Origin: an uncultured Clostridia bacterium | Lineage (GTDB): Bacteria > Bacillota > Clostridia > Christensenellales > Aristaeellaceae | Length of the DNA: 64,000 bases | Direction of reading: 5' to 3' | Assembly: GCA_937906775.1 (NCBI GenBank) | Contig: CALCUD010000068.1 | Coordinates: 26,307 to 90,306 of the forward strand | Translations under genes and position numbers: made by a program | Shown here: piece by piece, positions 43,116 through 52,387 of the stretch | Numbering within the stretch: the stretch's first letter is position 1 | How the letters are laid out: every line of letters starts with the position of its first letter | Notes under the pieces: model-generated | What the model was told of the DNA's origin: nothing | Databases searched by the model: none | What the model saw: the letters and a program-made list of their open reading frames with translations, nothing else

Positions 43116-46043
43116 ATGGATCTGTCTGTATTCCGGGACCCGTCACGCAGGGTGGAGGAGCGTCTGGACGCGCTGATCTCCGGCTTGTCCGCGGAGGACA
43201 AGCTGGGTCTTCTGTGTTGTTTTCCGAAGATGCCGGAGGAATGCGGGATCCCTCCAGTCGGTATCGGGGGCGAAGCGGCGCACGGGGTGCAGATCCGGAA
43301 TTTCGGTACGCCGGAGGCCCCGGCAACGGCCACTACCGTGTTTCCCCAGCCTGTCGGCATGAGCGCGAGCTTTGATCCGGAAACGATGGAGGAGGTCGGC
43401 CGCGCCGTTGGAGTCGAGGCGCGCGTTGAATCGCTGCACCATCCGGGGCAGGGGCTCGTCCGCTTCGCGCCGACGGTCGATCTGGAGCGTGACCCGCGAT
43501 GGGGACGCAATGAGGAGGCCTACGGCGAGGACCCTTTCCTGGCCGGAAAAATGGCCGCGGGCTATGTCCGGGGGATGCAGGGTAACGACCCGGACCATCT
43601 CCGGACGGGCTGCATCCTGAAGCATTTCTATGCCAACAATGTTGAGGAGGGCCGGGAATGGAAGAATTCCTCGGTGGATCCCCGGAACAAATATGAACTG
43701 TATCTGGAACCGTTCCGCCGCTGCATCGAAGAAGGCGGAGCCGTCGGCGTGATGACGGCTTACAACCGGATCAACGGACATATCGGCGTACTGAATCCCG
43801 ATGTCCGGAAGATCCTCAAGGAGCAGTACGGCCTGAAATTCGCCGTCAGCGACGGGGGCGGCGCGGGTCTGGTCGTCAACGGCCATCATGAGTTCGGGAC
43901 CCACGCGGAAACCATGGCTGCGGCACTGAAGGCCGGAACGGACATCATGGCCGACAATCCCGCACTGGTTTATCAGGGAGCGAAGGAAGCGTGGGAACTG
44001 GGCCTGCTCACGGAGGCGGAGATCGACGAGGCTGTCCGGAACACCTTTGAAGTTCGCCTGAGACTGGGCGTGTATGATGACAGACCGGTGAACCCCTTTG
44101 CCCGGGTGACGGAAGCGGATACCGGTTCCGGGGAACACCGGGCGGTGTGCCTGAAGATCAGCCGGGAGGTTCCGGTCCTGCTGAAAAATGAGGAGGATCT
44201 GCTGCCGCTGGATCCCGGGGAGGATGTCGCGGTCATCGGTCCGCTGGGCGACGCGTGGTACCGCGACTGGTACGGCGGAGTTCCGCCTTACCGGACAACG
44301 CTGCTTTCCGGCGCGCGCGCGGTCACGGGCCGGGAGATCCCTTTCTGCGACGGATGCGACAGGATAAGGATCCGGCTGGGAGATCAGGCCGTCCGGATCG
44401 CGGAGGACGGACGCGCCCGGCTGGAAGCGGACGGGGATGTGTTCGTTGCGGAGGACTGGGGCGAAGGAAGCTTCCTGCTCAAATGCGAGCGGACCGGAAA
44501 ATACCTGACCATGTGCATGTCGCAGGACGCTGCGGAAACAGGCCGCGTCACCGCGGAGCGGGAAGAGGCCTATGACTGGTTCATGCTCGAAACGATCCGG
44601 GTCACTCCCGGGAACGACGGGACAGTGACGCTCGGCAACCGCTTCCATTATCCGATGTACGCGAGGGAGGACGGATCCCTGTGGTTCCGTCTGAAGGGGG
44701 AGGAACCCGGCGACGGGTTCCGGATCGAAACGGTCCGGGACGGGCTGGCCGAGGCGGCGGAAACGGCCCGGAGGAGCCGGAAGGTGATTCTGGCGCTCGG
44801 CTGCAATCCGATGATCAACGCCAAGGAGGAGATCGACCGGAAGACCCTGGCGCTGCCCGACCGGCAGCAGGCATTGCTGAAAACGGTCCTCGACGCGTGT
44901 CCCGACACGGCGGTCATGCTTTTTGCCAATTATCCGTATACGGTCCGCTGGGTAAAGGAGAACGCGAAGGCGATCCTGCTTTCCGCGACCGGGAGCCAGG
45001 ATATGGGTACCGCCGCGGCGGAAGCCCTGTTCGGCGTGATCTCTCCCTCCGGCAGGGTGAACCAGACATGGATCGCCGATGAGAAGGATCTGCCGGATAT
45101 GGAGGATTACGATATCATCCGCGGAAAACGGACCTACCGGTATTTTGACGGGGAAACGCTTTTTCCCTTTGGCTGGGGATTGTCCTACACCGCTTTTACT
45201 TACAGCGGTTTTGCGGCGTCATGCCGGGACGGACAGACGCTGGAGGTAGCTTTTACCGTCACCAATACAGGCGGACGGACCGCGGACGAGGTTGCGCAGG
45301 TATATGTCGCGGCGCCGGAGTCCCGGGTCCCGAAGCCCCTGCGGCAGCTGATCGGTTTCCGCAGGTTGCGGGATATGGCACCCGGGGAGGCGCGCCGGGT
45401 GACCTTTGAGATCCCCGCGAGGGAACTCCGGTTCTATGACGTTCTTTCCGCGCGGCTGATGGTGGAGGAGGGAACGTATTTCCTGTTTGCCAACGGCAAC
45501 GGTACGGACCGGACCTGCGGCGCGGAGGTTTTTGTTCCCGGGGAAAAGACCGGCGCGCGGGACCTTTCCCGCCGGGCGCCTGCGGATCATTATGATGAAT
45601 ATGAGAATCTGTACCTGTGGCAGGGACATTTCGGTATGGATTCCCTTCGCGTACTTGATCCTGCGAAAAAAGCCGCGGCGGTCTACCGCGACTGCGATCT
45701 TTCCGCCGGATACGGGGTCCTCTCCGTTCTTGCATACAGTGAGGAAGGCGGAAGGCTCGAGGTTTTCGTGAACGGGAAATCCCGCGGCGTGTATGAAGGA
45801 AACACCCGGACCTGCGTTTTCCGGGCGGCGCCGCGTATGGACCGCTTCGGATATGACTATCCCGAGATCCACGACCGTGTCCGCCGCGCGAACTGGGAGG
45901 ATATCGACTTTACCCTTGCGGAGGAGGACCGGGACGCGAACGCGGAGATCCGGATCGAGTTCACCGGGGATTTCAGGCTCTGCTCGCTGAAGTGCGCGGG
46001 TGAGAGCAAACACGCAACGCTCCAGGCTGGCGTTGCGAACTGA
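43116..46043 (+). CDS. Glycoside hydrolase family 3 enzyme with internal and C-terminal beta domains
   Basis: A 975-residue GH3 enzyme, probably a beta-glucosidase or beta-xylosidase. The N-terminal barrel has GIPPVGIGGEAAHG, VDLERDPRWGRNEEAYGEDPFLAG, ILKHFYANN and the nucleophile region KFAVSDGGGAG (Asp at about residue 248), where many relatives have SDWG. The second domain is split by a fascin/trefoil-like insertion (about 450-560: FVAEDWGEGSFLLKCERTGKYLTMC). A fibronectin-like domain (FTVTNTGGRTADEVAQVYVAAP) follows, and about 160 further residues form an extra beta domain resembling a carbohydrate-binding module. No signal peptide, so it acts in the cytoplasm on imported oligosaccharides. 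CGGGAGGA precedes the ATG; an upstream open frame to 42987 overlaps the previous gene and was not used. Confidence 0.88.
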   Translation: MDLSVFRDPSRRVEERLDALISGLSAEDKLGLLCCFPKMPEECGIPPVGIGGEAAHGVQIRNFGTPEAPATATTVFPQPVGMSASFDPETMEEVGRAVGVEARVESLHHPGQGLVRFAPTVDLERDPRWGRNEEAYGEDPFLAGKMAAGYVRGMQGNDPDHLRTGCILKHFYANNVEEGREWKNSSVDPRNKYELYLEPFRRCIEEGGAVGVMTAYNRINGHIGVLNPDVRKILKEQYGLKFAVSDGGGAGLVVNGHHEFGTHAETMAAALKAGTDIMADNPALVYQGAKEAWELGLLTEAEIDEAVRNTFEVRLRLGVYDDRPVNPFARVTEADTGSGEHRAVCLKISREVPVLLKNEEDLLPLDPGEDVAVIGPLGDAWYRDWYGGVPPYRTTLLSGARAVTGREIPFCDGCDRIRIRLGDQAVRIAEDGRARLEADGDVFVAEDWGEGSFLLKCERTGKYLTMCMSQDAAETGRVTAEREEAYDWFMLETIRVTPGNDGTVTLGNRFHYPMYAREDGSLWFRLKGEEPGDGFRIETVRDGLAEAAETARRSRKVILALGCNPMINAKEEIDRKTLALPDRQQALLKTVLDACPDTAVMLFANYPYTVRWVKENAKAILLSATGSQDMGTAAAEALFGVISPSGRVNQTWIADEKDLPDMEDYDIIRGKRTYRYFDGETLFPFGWGLSYTAFTYSGFAASCRDGQTLEVAFTVTNTGGRTADEVAQVYVAAPESRVPKPLRQLIGFRRLRDMAPGEARRVTFEIPARELRFYDVLSARLMVEEGTYFLFANGNGTDRTCGAEVFVPGEKTGARDLSRRAPADHYDEYENLYLWQGHFGMDSLRVLDPAKKAAAVYRDCDLSAGYGVLSVLAYSEEGGRLEVFVNGKSRGVYEGNTRTCVFRAAPRMDRFGYDYPEIHDRVRRANWEDIDFTLAEEDRDANAEIRIEFTGDFRLCSLKCAGESKHATLQAGVAN

Positions 46044-46064
46044 ACATGTTTATGTTTGCCGGGT

Positions 46065-46111
46065 AAAAAAGATTCCCCCTTCCGGAAAGACCGGAAGGGG
46101 GAATCGGCTTT
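46065..46111. terminator. Bidirectional terminator, stronger on the minus strand
   Basis: Perfect 15-bp stem (46071-46085 with 46091-46105, loop AAAGA). On the minus strand six U follow; on the plus strand CGGCTTTG. It ends both the GH3 gene and the LysM peptide gene. Confidence 0.88.
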
Positions 46112-46120
46112 GTACGGGGA

Positions 46121-46372
46121 TCAGATGTTGGCCTGATCCGGAACTTTGAGTTTCCAGCCGACCTGGATAAGGTTCGGGTCCTTGATCAGATCGGTATTGT
46201 GATTGTAAATCACTTGCCACGGAATGCCGATCTTATTTCCGATTTTGGACAGGGAGTCGCCCTTGATAACGGTATAGGTCTTTCCCAGCTTCCAGGTGTA
46301 CTTGGCTTTCGCGGCGCCGCCGACGACATCGTCCAGCAGTTCGGCATTCAGTTCATTGATATTATTATCCAT
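46121..46372 (-). CDS. Double-glycine-leader LysM peptide
   Basis: An 83-residue protein. The first 19 residues, MDNNINELNAELLDDVVGG, look like a double-glycine export leader (acidic, EL and LDDVVGG spacing), and the rest is a single LysM domain (YTVIKGDSLSKIGNKIGIPWQVIYNHNTDLIKDPNLIQVGWKLKVP). After cleavage at GG the 64-residue product would be a free secreted LysM module able to bind peptidoglycan or chitin-like glycans. No signal peptide of the Sec type. AAAGGAGCG precedes the ATG. The C39 exporter encoded 5.6 kb away is a candidate exporter (inference). A role as bacteriocin-like effector, cell-wall tag or immunity factor is open. Confidence 0.82.
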   Translation of the reverse strand: MDNNINELNAELLDDVVGGAAKAKYTWKLGKTYTVIKGDSLSKIGNKIGIPWQVIYNHNTDLIKDPNLIQVGWKLKVPDQANI

Positions 46373-46418
46373 AGGTCATCGCTCCTTTCATCAGGGGAAG
46401 TTTTTCTTCCGACAGTTG

Positions 46419-46448
46419 ATTATACGATGGACTCCGGAACAGGGTCAA
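46419..46448 (-). promoter_or_regulatory. Promoter of the LysM peptide gene
   Basis: TTGACC (46448-46443), 18 bases, perfect TATAAT (46424-46419). Close to consensus, so expression should be strong and separate from the genes upstream. Confidence 0.82.
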
Positions 46449-46493
46449 TACACGGGGGAAATTTTTCACCTCAAATTTCCATACGGGCGCAAA

Positions 46494-48206
46494 TCACGGC
46501 GCGGACGCGGCGGTACCGGACAGGGACTCGTAGGTGACGCCGTATTTTTCCGCGATGTCGCGCGCGAAGGAACGGCCTTCCGGCGGCGCGATCCGGACGC
46601 GGAAGGAGTGTTCGCCGTTCCTGGTTTCGGCGACGAGGGAGACCGCTTTTCCCGGACTCCGGCCGGCGTTGACGGTGGTGTCCAGATCGCGGGCGAGCTT
46701 GTGCATATGCGTGTTGTAGACGGTGCGGACATCCCGGTCCAGCAGGGCGCGGACCGCGTCGACCGCGATATAGTATCCTTCTTCAAAGCTGGTGGTTGAG
46801 AAGGTTTCGTTCAGCAGGAGCAGGCTGTTTCCGCCGCAGCGGGCAAAGCCTTCCCGGAAACGCTTGCATTCCTCGCCGAGCCGGCCGAGATCCAGCGTCT
46901 TGTCCTCATCGGCGGGAAAGTGCGTGATGACAGCGTCCGCCGGATCAAAAGCGAAGCGGTCGCCGGGGACACGGATGCCGCTCTGCGCCAGCAGGAACAG
47001 CTGCCCCACCGCCTGGGTCACGGTGGTTTTGCCGCCGCGGTTCGCGCCGGTCAGCACATAGACCCGCTTTTCCGCGTCGAAAGTCAGATCGTTGGGTACA
47101 ACGGATCCCGGCGCTTCCGATCCGATCAGCTTCAGATTGTAAAAACCTTCCGCATTCATTCCCGCACAGTCGCTCCGGGATACTTCGGGACGGCAGAAGC
47201 GCCAGCCGAGAGCGGTCTGCTTTTCGATATATTCCGCCCAACGGGTGTAGAAGACCAGTTCCGGGATCAGATCGGCAATGTCCCGGACGCTGATGTTCAG
47301 ATATTTTCCCAGCATATCCCGCAGCTTCCGCGCCGTCCGGGAGACCAGCATGGTCGCGGCGCTGTCGGATTGCCGCGGCACGGAGGCGAGACTGTCGCCG
47401 TAGCCGACGGGGGCCATGGACATGGCCATCAGGGGATTCCGGACGCGCAGCGCGGTCCGCGCGACGCTTTCCATCCCGCCGAGAAGCGTGCTTTCCGCCG
47501 CGGCGGGATAGCTGGTATAGCTCCCGTTCCAGTCGGCTTCGGGATGCAGCTCGTCCTTCGGCGCCATGCCGCGGATGAAGTTTTTCAGCAGACCTGCCTG
47601 GGTGAAAGGTTTGCTGTTCACTGTCACCAGTCCCATGCTGACGGCTTCGAACCGGTCGTTCAGGTTGATGCCGACGGTGAGACTTTTCACCTGCGAGGCC
47701 TGAACGCGCATGGCCTCCACATCGGCTTTCAGCGCGGCGAAGCCGTTATCGGCGTAAAGCGCGTCGACGGTTTCCTTCAGCTTTTTCAATCCGTCGCTTT
47801 TCAGATCGGCGCTTTCAAGACAGGAACGGATGGCTTCCACGGTCTCGACATAGCCGTGATATTCTTCCAGCCGGTGCATCAGGTCCCAGATGCCGGACTC
47901 ATCCCCTTCGTGACGGTTGACCACGCCGTAGTCATAAAACATTTTGACCCGGTCCAGCAGCTTCAGCAGCTGTTCCCGGACCTCGGGATGATTCAGGATA
48001 TCCTCGAACACTCCGATCCGGAACGCCGCCACATCCGGATCGGCAGTCAGCCCGGTCATCACGCGGCGGATCATCGGGACTTCCTGCGGAAGCTTCGCGA
48101 CTTTTTCCGCCAGCGCGTCCAGCCCCAGATCATGCCAGGTTTCATCCGGCATCATGTTGTATTCGATCCGGTCCTGGTCCGGAAAAAGGATGCTCAGCTT
48201 TTCCAT
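46494..48206 (-). CDS. MutS-related ATPase, short form
   Basis: A 570-residue protein of the MutS superfamily lacking the mismatch-recognition domain. A helical region (about 50-370) is followed by the ATPase with Walker A TGANRGGKTT (about residue 420) and Walker B LLLLNETFSTTSFEEGYYIAVDAV, in which Asn replaces the usual Asp of DE. Then THMHKLARDLD is the H-loop. Proteins of this kind are common in Clostridia with unknown role; mismatch repair is unlikely without domain I. The ATG at 48206 was chosen for AGGAGGAAG upstream and overlaps the HAD gene end by 13 bases. Confidence 0.8.
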   Translation of the reverse strand: MEKLSILFPDQDRIEYNMMPDETWHDLGLDALAEKVAKLPQEVPMIRRVMTGLTADPDVAAFRIGVFEDILNHPEVREQLLKLLDRVKMFYDYGVVNRHEGDESGIWDLMHRLEEYHGYVETVEAIRSCLESADLKSDGLKKLKETVDALYADNGFAALKADVEAMRVQASQVKSLTVGINLNDRFEAVSMGLVTVNSKPFTQAGLLKNFIRGMAPKDELHPEADWNGSYTSYPAAAESTLLGGMESVARTALRVRNPLMAMSMAPVGYGDSLASVPRQSDSAATMLVSRTARKLRDMLGKYLNISVRDIADLIPELVFYTRWAEYIEKQTALGWRFCRPEVSRSDCAGMNAEGFYNLKLIGSEAPGSVVPNDLTFDAEKRVYVLTGANRGGKTTVTQAVGQLFLLAQSGIRVPGDRFAFDPADAVITHFPADEDKTLDLGRLGEECKRFREGFARCGGNSLLLLNETFSTTSFEEGYYIAVDAVRALLDRDVRTVYNTHMHKLARDLDTTVNAGRSPGKAVSLVAETRNGEHSFRVRIAPPEGRSFARDIAEKYGVTYESLSGTAASAP

Positions 48207-48847
48207 GACGGTTTTCTTCCTCCTGCGGCTGTCAGTTCTGTCAGATCCCGGATGATCAGGTCTTCCCGGCCTGTGGGGGTGACCGTCGCGCCTTCGGGCA
48301 GATAAAGGACGGATTTGATCCCCGCGTCTTTCCCGCAGAGGACGTCCAGCTGCCGGTCTCCGATATACCATGAAGATCCGGGATCCAGATTCCACCGCTT
48401 CATCAGATATTTCACGCCTTCACCGGAGGGCTTCGGCGAAAAGCCGGCGTCGGAAGTGACGACCTCGCGGAAGAAGCCTGTGAGGCCGAGACGGTCCAGA
48501 ATCTCGTGGGTGGAAGCGCCCCGGTGCGTATAAACAAAGTGCTGATCCCCCGCGTCGGCGAGCGTCTGCAGCGTTTCCGCCGCGCCGGGGATGAGTGTGA
48601 TCCGGCTGTTCATCCCGTGGCTGACTTTCCGATACCGCAGGAAATATTCCTCCGGCGATCCGCCGAACAGTGCGGTGTATTGCCGGAACCAGACGGTGAC
48701 GGAACCGTCCTTGCAGATCTTCAGGATCCGGTCCTCCGGTTCCGGATGCCCGTCCTCCCGGCAGATCTGCGCAATGGCGCCGACGATCACGCCGTAGGAA
48801 TCGAAAAGGGTCCCGTCCAGGTCCCAGATCCAGGAATTGTGACGCAT
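48194..48847 (-). CDS. HAD family hydrolase (phosphoglycolate phosphatase-like)
   Basis: A 217-residue HAD phosphatase with motif I WDLDGTLFDS (residues 7-16), motif II VYTHRG in place of the usual hydrophobic-Ser/Thr, motif III lysine in FSPKPSGEGVKYLMKR and motif IV WYIGDRQLDVLCGKDAGI. Substrate unknown; phosphoglycolate or a sugar phosphate is usual in this subgroup. The ATG at 48847 is preceded by CCGGAGG. It is translationally coupled to the MutS-like gene. Confidence 0.86.
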   Translation of the reverse strand: MRHNSWIWDLDGTLFDSYGVIVGAIAQICREDGHPEPEDRILKICKDGSVTVWFRQYTALFGGSPEEYFLRYRKVSHGMNSRITLIPGAAETLQTLADAGDQHFVYTHRGASTHEILDRLGLTGFFREVVTSDAGFSPKPSGEGVKYLMKRWNLDPGSSWYIGDRQLDVLCGKDAGIKSVLYLPEGATVTPTGREDLIIRDLTELTAAGGRKPSWKS

Positions 48848-48960
48848 GTGAACCTCCGGAAAACGTGTTGTTATTTTCAGAATTATCATAGCACAAATCC
48901 GGAAACGTGAAAATCTCGGAAATTCCCCGGAATAGTACAGAAAATGAACAAATCTGATTC

Positions 48961-48989
48961 TTTACGCTGGCGCGGGGGATGTGTATAAT
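48961..48989 (+). promoter_or_regulatory. Promoter of the branched-chain amino acid transporter operon
   Basis: TTTACG (48961-48966), exactly 17 bases, perfect TATAAT (48984-48989), 56 bases ahead of the binding protein start. Confidence 0.8.
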
Positions 48990-49045
48990 GTTCGGTACGA
49001 AGCGAGAAGCTTCCGGATACCTCATTTTGCAAGGAGGAAGTATTG

Positions 49046-50167
49046 ATGAAGAAACTGATTGCTATGGTTCTGGCTGTGGCTATGACCCTGTGCTGCGCGG
49101 CCGCGATGGCGGACGGCACGATCAAAATTGGCTTCAGCGGCCCCCTGACCGGCGCCGCGGCCACCTACGGCAACGCCGCCAATAACGGCGCGAAGATCGC
49201 TGTTGAGGAAATCAACGCCCTCGGCGGCATCCAGATCGAACTGAACTCCCAGGACGACGTTCACGACGCCGAAACCGCCGTCAACGCCTATAACGCCATG
49301 ATCGACGCCGGCGTCCAGATGATCCTGGGTACCGTGACCACCGGTCCCTGCATTGCCGTTTCCGCCGAAGCGTTCGAGGACCGCATGTTCATGCTGACGC
49401 CTTCCGCTTCCTCCACCGACGTGACCAAGGGCAAGGATAACGTGTTCCAGGTTTGCTTCACCGACCCGAACCAGGGATCCGCTTCCGCCGAGTACATCTC
49501 CGGCAAGGCGCTGGGCACCAAGGTTGCCGTGATCTACAACAACGCCGACGCGTATTCCACCGGCATCTATCAGAACTTCGACGCCAAGGCGGCTGAGCTG
49601 GGCCTGGAGATCGTCGCCGTTTCCACCTTCACCGATGATACCACCGATTTCTCCGTTCAGGTGAACAAGGCGAAGGAAGCCGGCGCGGACGTCGTGTTCC
49701 TGCCCATCTACTACACCCCCGCTTCTATGATCCTGACCTATGCCAACTCCATCGACTTCAAGCCGATCTTCTTCGGCGTTGACGGCATGGACGGCATCCT
49801 GACCCTGCCGGGCTTCGACACCGCGCTGGCCGAGGGCGTTATGCTGCTGACCCCCTTCACCGCGGACGCCGAGGATGAGCGTACCCAGAAGTTCGTCGCC
49901 GAGTATCAGGAAGCCTATGGCGAGATCCCGAACCAGTTCGCCGCTGACGGCTACGACGGAATCTACGCCCTGTATCAGGCGATCCAGAACGCCGGCATTA
50001 CCCCGGATACTTCTTACGAAGAATGCTGCGAGCTGCTGATCGCCCAGTTCACCACCATGACCGTCGAAGGCCTGACCGGTACCATGACCTGGTCCGCCAA
50101 CGGCGAAGTTTCCAAGACGCCCACTGCCGTCGTGATCGAGAACGGCGCTTATGTCGGCGTAAAGTAA
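49046..50167 (+). CDS. livJ: Branched-chain amino acid ABC transporter substrate-binding protein
   Basis: A 373-residue periplasmic-type binding protein of the Peripla_BP_6 family with a signal peptide (MKKLIAMVLAVAMTLCCAAAMA, cleavage near 22). Body motifs: IKIGFSGPLTGAAATYGNAANNGAKIAVEEINALGGI, LTPSASSTDVTKGKDNVFQVCFTDPNQGSASAEYI, KVAVIYNNADAYSTGIYQNF. Strong codon bias and AAGGAGGAAG before the start point to abundant expression. First gene of a complete liv set. Ligand could be leucine/isoleucine/valine or another amide. Confidence 0.93.
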   Translation: MKKLIAMVLAVAMTLCCAAAMADGTIKIGFSGPLTGAAATYGNAANNGAKIAVEEINALGGIQIELNSQDDVHDAETAVNAYNAMIDAGVQMILGTVTTGPCIAVSAEAFEDRMFMLTPSASSTDVTKGKDNVFQVCFTDPNQGSASAEYISGKALGTKVAVIYNNADAYSTGIYQNFDAKAAELGLEIVAVSTFTDDTTDFSVQVNKAKEAGADVVFLPIYYTPASMILTYANSIDFKPIFFGVDGMDGILTLPGFDTALAEGVMLLTPFTADAEDERTQKFVAEYQEAYGEIPNQFAADGYDGIYALYQAIQNAGITPDTSYEECCELLIAQFTTMTVEGLTGTMTWSANGEVSKTPTAVVIENGAYVGVK

Positions 50168-50185
50168 TCCACGGTCTGATCCATT

Positions 50186-50222
50186 CGGGGAAAGGTGCCT
50201 TCAGGGGCCTTTCCCCGTTTTT
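50186..50222 (+). terminator. Attenuating terminator after the livJ-like gene
   Basis: 10-bp stem CGGGGAAAGG (50186-50195) / CCTTTCCCCG (50208-50217), then TTTTT. It probably lowers the level of the downstream membrane components relative to the binding protein. Confidence 0.82.
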
Positions 50223-50370
50223 GCGCCCTGCGGGAATCTTTTTGTTGCAAGGTTCCCGCGAAATAGGTTATTATATAAGGTAATCGGCTGTTATGCGGGG
50301 AATATTGCCCGCGGACGCCGGTTACCTTGTCCTGTTTTTATTTCGGAACGATGAAAAACGAGGTGGCCCC

Positions 50371-51261
50371 ATGATCAATTTCCTTTCCAGCCTGGTCAAC
50401 GGGATCAGTCTGGGCAGTGTGTACGCCATTATCGCGCTGGGCTATACCATGGTCTACGGAATCGCGAAGATGCTGAACTTTGCCCACGGCGATGTCATCA
50501 TGATCGGCGCGTACATTGCTTTTACCGTTGTTTTCAATCTGAATCTGCCTCCGGTGCTGGCGGTTGCGGCGGCTATGATCGTGTGCACCGCGCTCGGCGT
50601 GATCATCGAGCGGCTGGCTTATAAGCCCCTGCGTCAGGCGACGTCCCTGGCCGTGCTGATCACGGCCATCGGTATGAGCTATCTGCTTCAGAACATCGCG
50701 CTGCTGATTCCGATCTGGGGTCCGAACCCGAAGTCATTCCCGACGATGATCTCTCTGCCGGCCATCTCGCTGTTCGGCGGTCAGATGCGGATCACGGGTG
50801 AGGCGCTGACGACGATCATCGCCTGCATCATCATCATGACCGTACTGACGCTGTTCACCGCGCGGACCAAGCTGGGCAAAGCCATGCGCTGTGTCAGCGA
50901 GGATAAGGGTGCGGCCCAGCTGATGGGCATCAACGTCAACGCGACGATCTCGCTGACCTTCGCCATCGGCTCCGCACTGGCGGCGATCGCGGGTATCCTG
51001 CTGTGCTCCGCGTATCCGACGCTGCAGCCGACGACGGGTTCCATGCCCGGGATCAAGGCCTTCACCGCCGCGGTGTTCGGCGGGATCGGCTCCATTCCCG
51101 GCGCCATGATCGGCGGCATCCTGCTGGGCGTGATCGAGATCCTGGGCAAAGCCTATATCTCCACCGAGCTGGGCGACGCGCTGGTTTTCGCCGTGCTGAT
51201 CATTATTCTGCTGGTCAAACCTACGGGTCTGCTGGGCAAGCCGATCCACGAGAAAGTGTGA
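50371..51261 (+). CDS. livH: Branched-chain amino acid ABC permease LivH
   Basis: A 296-residue permease with about eight helices and the LivH-type N-terminus INFLSSLVNGISLGSVYAIIALGYTMVYGIAKMLNFAHGDVIMIGAYI. RCVSEDKGAAQLMGINVN is the cytoplasmic EAA-like loop, and GIKAFTAAVFGGIGSIPGAMIGGILLGVIE follows. The ATG at 50371 was taken instead of the start at 50293, which would precede the ribosome binding site CGAGGTGG. Confidence 0.93.
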   Translation: MINFLSSLVNGISLGSVYAIIALGYTMVYGIAKMLNFAHGDVIMIGAYIAFTVVFNLNLPPVLAVAAAMIVCTALGVIIERLAYKPLRQATSLAVLITAIGMSYLLQNIALLIPIWGPNPKSFPTMISLPAISLFGGQMRITGEALTTIIACIIIMTVLTLFTARTKLGKAMRCVSEDKGAAQLMGINVNATISLTFAIGSALAAIAGILLCSAYPTLQPTTGSMPGIKAFTAAVFGGIGSIPGAMIGGILLGVIEILGKAYISTELGDALVFAVLIIILLVKPTGLLGKPIHEKV

Positions 51262-51271
51262 GGTGAGCGGC

Positions 51272-52387
51272 ATGACAAAGAGCAAAAAGAAAATGCTGAT
51301 CAACTATGCCGTTACTTTCGGCATCGTGATCCTCGCCTTTATCCTGTGTAATATCGCGATGAACGCCCCGTCCGGGTCTCCCTTCCGGATGACGAAATCC
51401 CTGAAGGGCCAGCTGATCCCCATCTGCGCGTGGATCGTGATGGCGGTCAGCCTGAACCTGGTGGTTGGTATCAGCGGCGAGCTGAGCCTGGGCCACGCCG
51501 GCTTCATGAGCATCGGCGCGTTCTCCGGCATCGTTGTTTCCACCTGGCTGAAGTCCGCTTTCGCCATGGAGGATCCGATCCTGCGTCTGGTATTCGCCAT
51601 GGCGGTCGGCGGAATCCTCGCCGGAATCTTCGGTTTCCTGATCGGTATTCCGGTGCTCCGGCTCCGGGGCGACTATCTGGCGATCGTAACGCTCGCCTTC
51701 GGCGAGATCATCCGGAATATCCTGAACTGCGTTTATGTTTCCGTGGACGGCGGCGCGCTCCATCTGGGATTCCTGAATCCGAACCTGGAGGGCACCGTGA
51801 TCCTGAACGGCCCGAACGGTGCCGTCGGCGTGCAGAAGGCGTCCACCTTCGGCGCCGGCTTCGTTCTGGTGCTGATCGCGTTGTTTGTCGTTCTGAATCT
51901 GGTCAACAGCCGTTCCGGCCGTGCGATCATGGCGATCCGCGACAACCGGATCGCCGCGGAATCCATGGGAATCAATTCGACCAAGTACCGTATGATGGCC
52001 TTTGTGACCGCCGCGGTGCTGGCGGGTATGGCCGGCGCCCTTTACGGACTGAATTACAGCGGCCTCGCTGCGTCCAAGTTCAAATTTGACCAAAGCATCA
52101 ACGTGCTGGTGTTCGTGGTGCTGGGCGGCATCGGAAACATCTGGGGCTCCGTCATCGCCGCCACGGTGCTGACGATCCTGCCGGAACAGCTTCGCGCCTT
52201 CAGCGACTACCGGATGCTGGTCTACGCGATCGTGCTGATCCTGGTCATGCTGCTGACGAACAACGTGAAGATCCGGAATTTCTTCCGGACGGTTTTCGGC
52301 AGCCGGAATAAGAGCAATCTGGAGGAATCGATCGACGCGCGGCGGGATACCGCCGTGAAAACGGCGAAAGGAGGCGAGGATCAATGA
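51272..52387 (+). CDS. livM: Branched-chain amino acid ABC permease LivM
   Basis: A 371-residue permease with about nine helices. Key segments: SLNLVVGISGELSLGHAGFMSIGAFSGIVVS, IGIPVLRLRGDYLAIVTLAFGEIIRNIL and RAIMAIRDNRIAAESMGINSTKYRMMAF. Starts at ATG 51272 after GAGGTGA. Its stop overlaps the livG start (ATGA). Confidence 0.93.
   Translation: MTKSKKKMLINYAVTFGIVILAFILCNIAMNAPSGSPFRMTKSLKGQLIPICAWIVMAVSLNLVVGISGELSLGHAGFMSIGAFSGIVVSTWLKSAFAMEDPILRLVFAMAVGGILAGIFGFLIGIPVLRLRGDYLAIVTLAFGEIIRNILNCVYVSVDGGALHLGFLNPNLEGTVILNGPNGAVGVQKASTFGAGFVLVLIALFVVLNLVNSRSGRAIMAIRDNRIAAESMGINSTKYRMMAFVTAAVLAGMAGALYGLNYSGLAASKFKFDQSINVLVFVVLGGIGNIWGSVIAATVLTILPEQLRAFSDYRMLVYAIVLILVMLLTNNVKIRNFFRTVFGSRNKSNLEESIDARRDTAVKTAKGGEDQ

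Noticed and set aside
50245..50279. An internal promoter ahead of livH
   Set aside because: TTGCAA and TATAAG-like elements are present but spacing is too long (about 23 bases); readthrough of the attenuating terminator is a simpler explanation.
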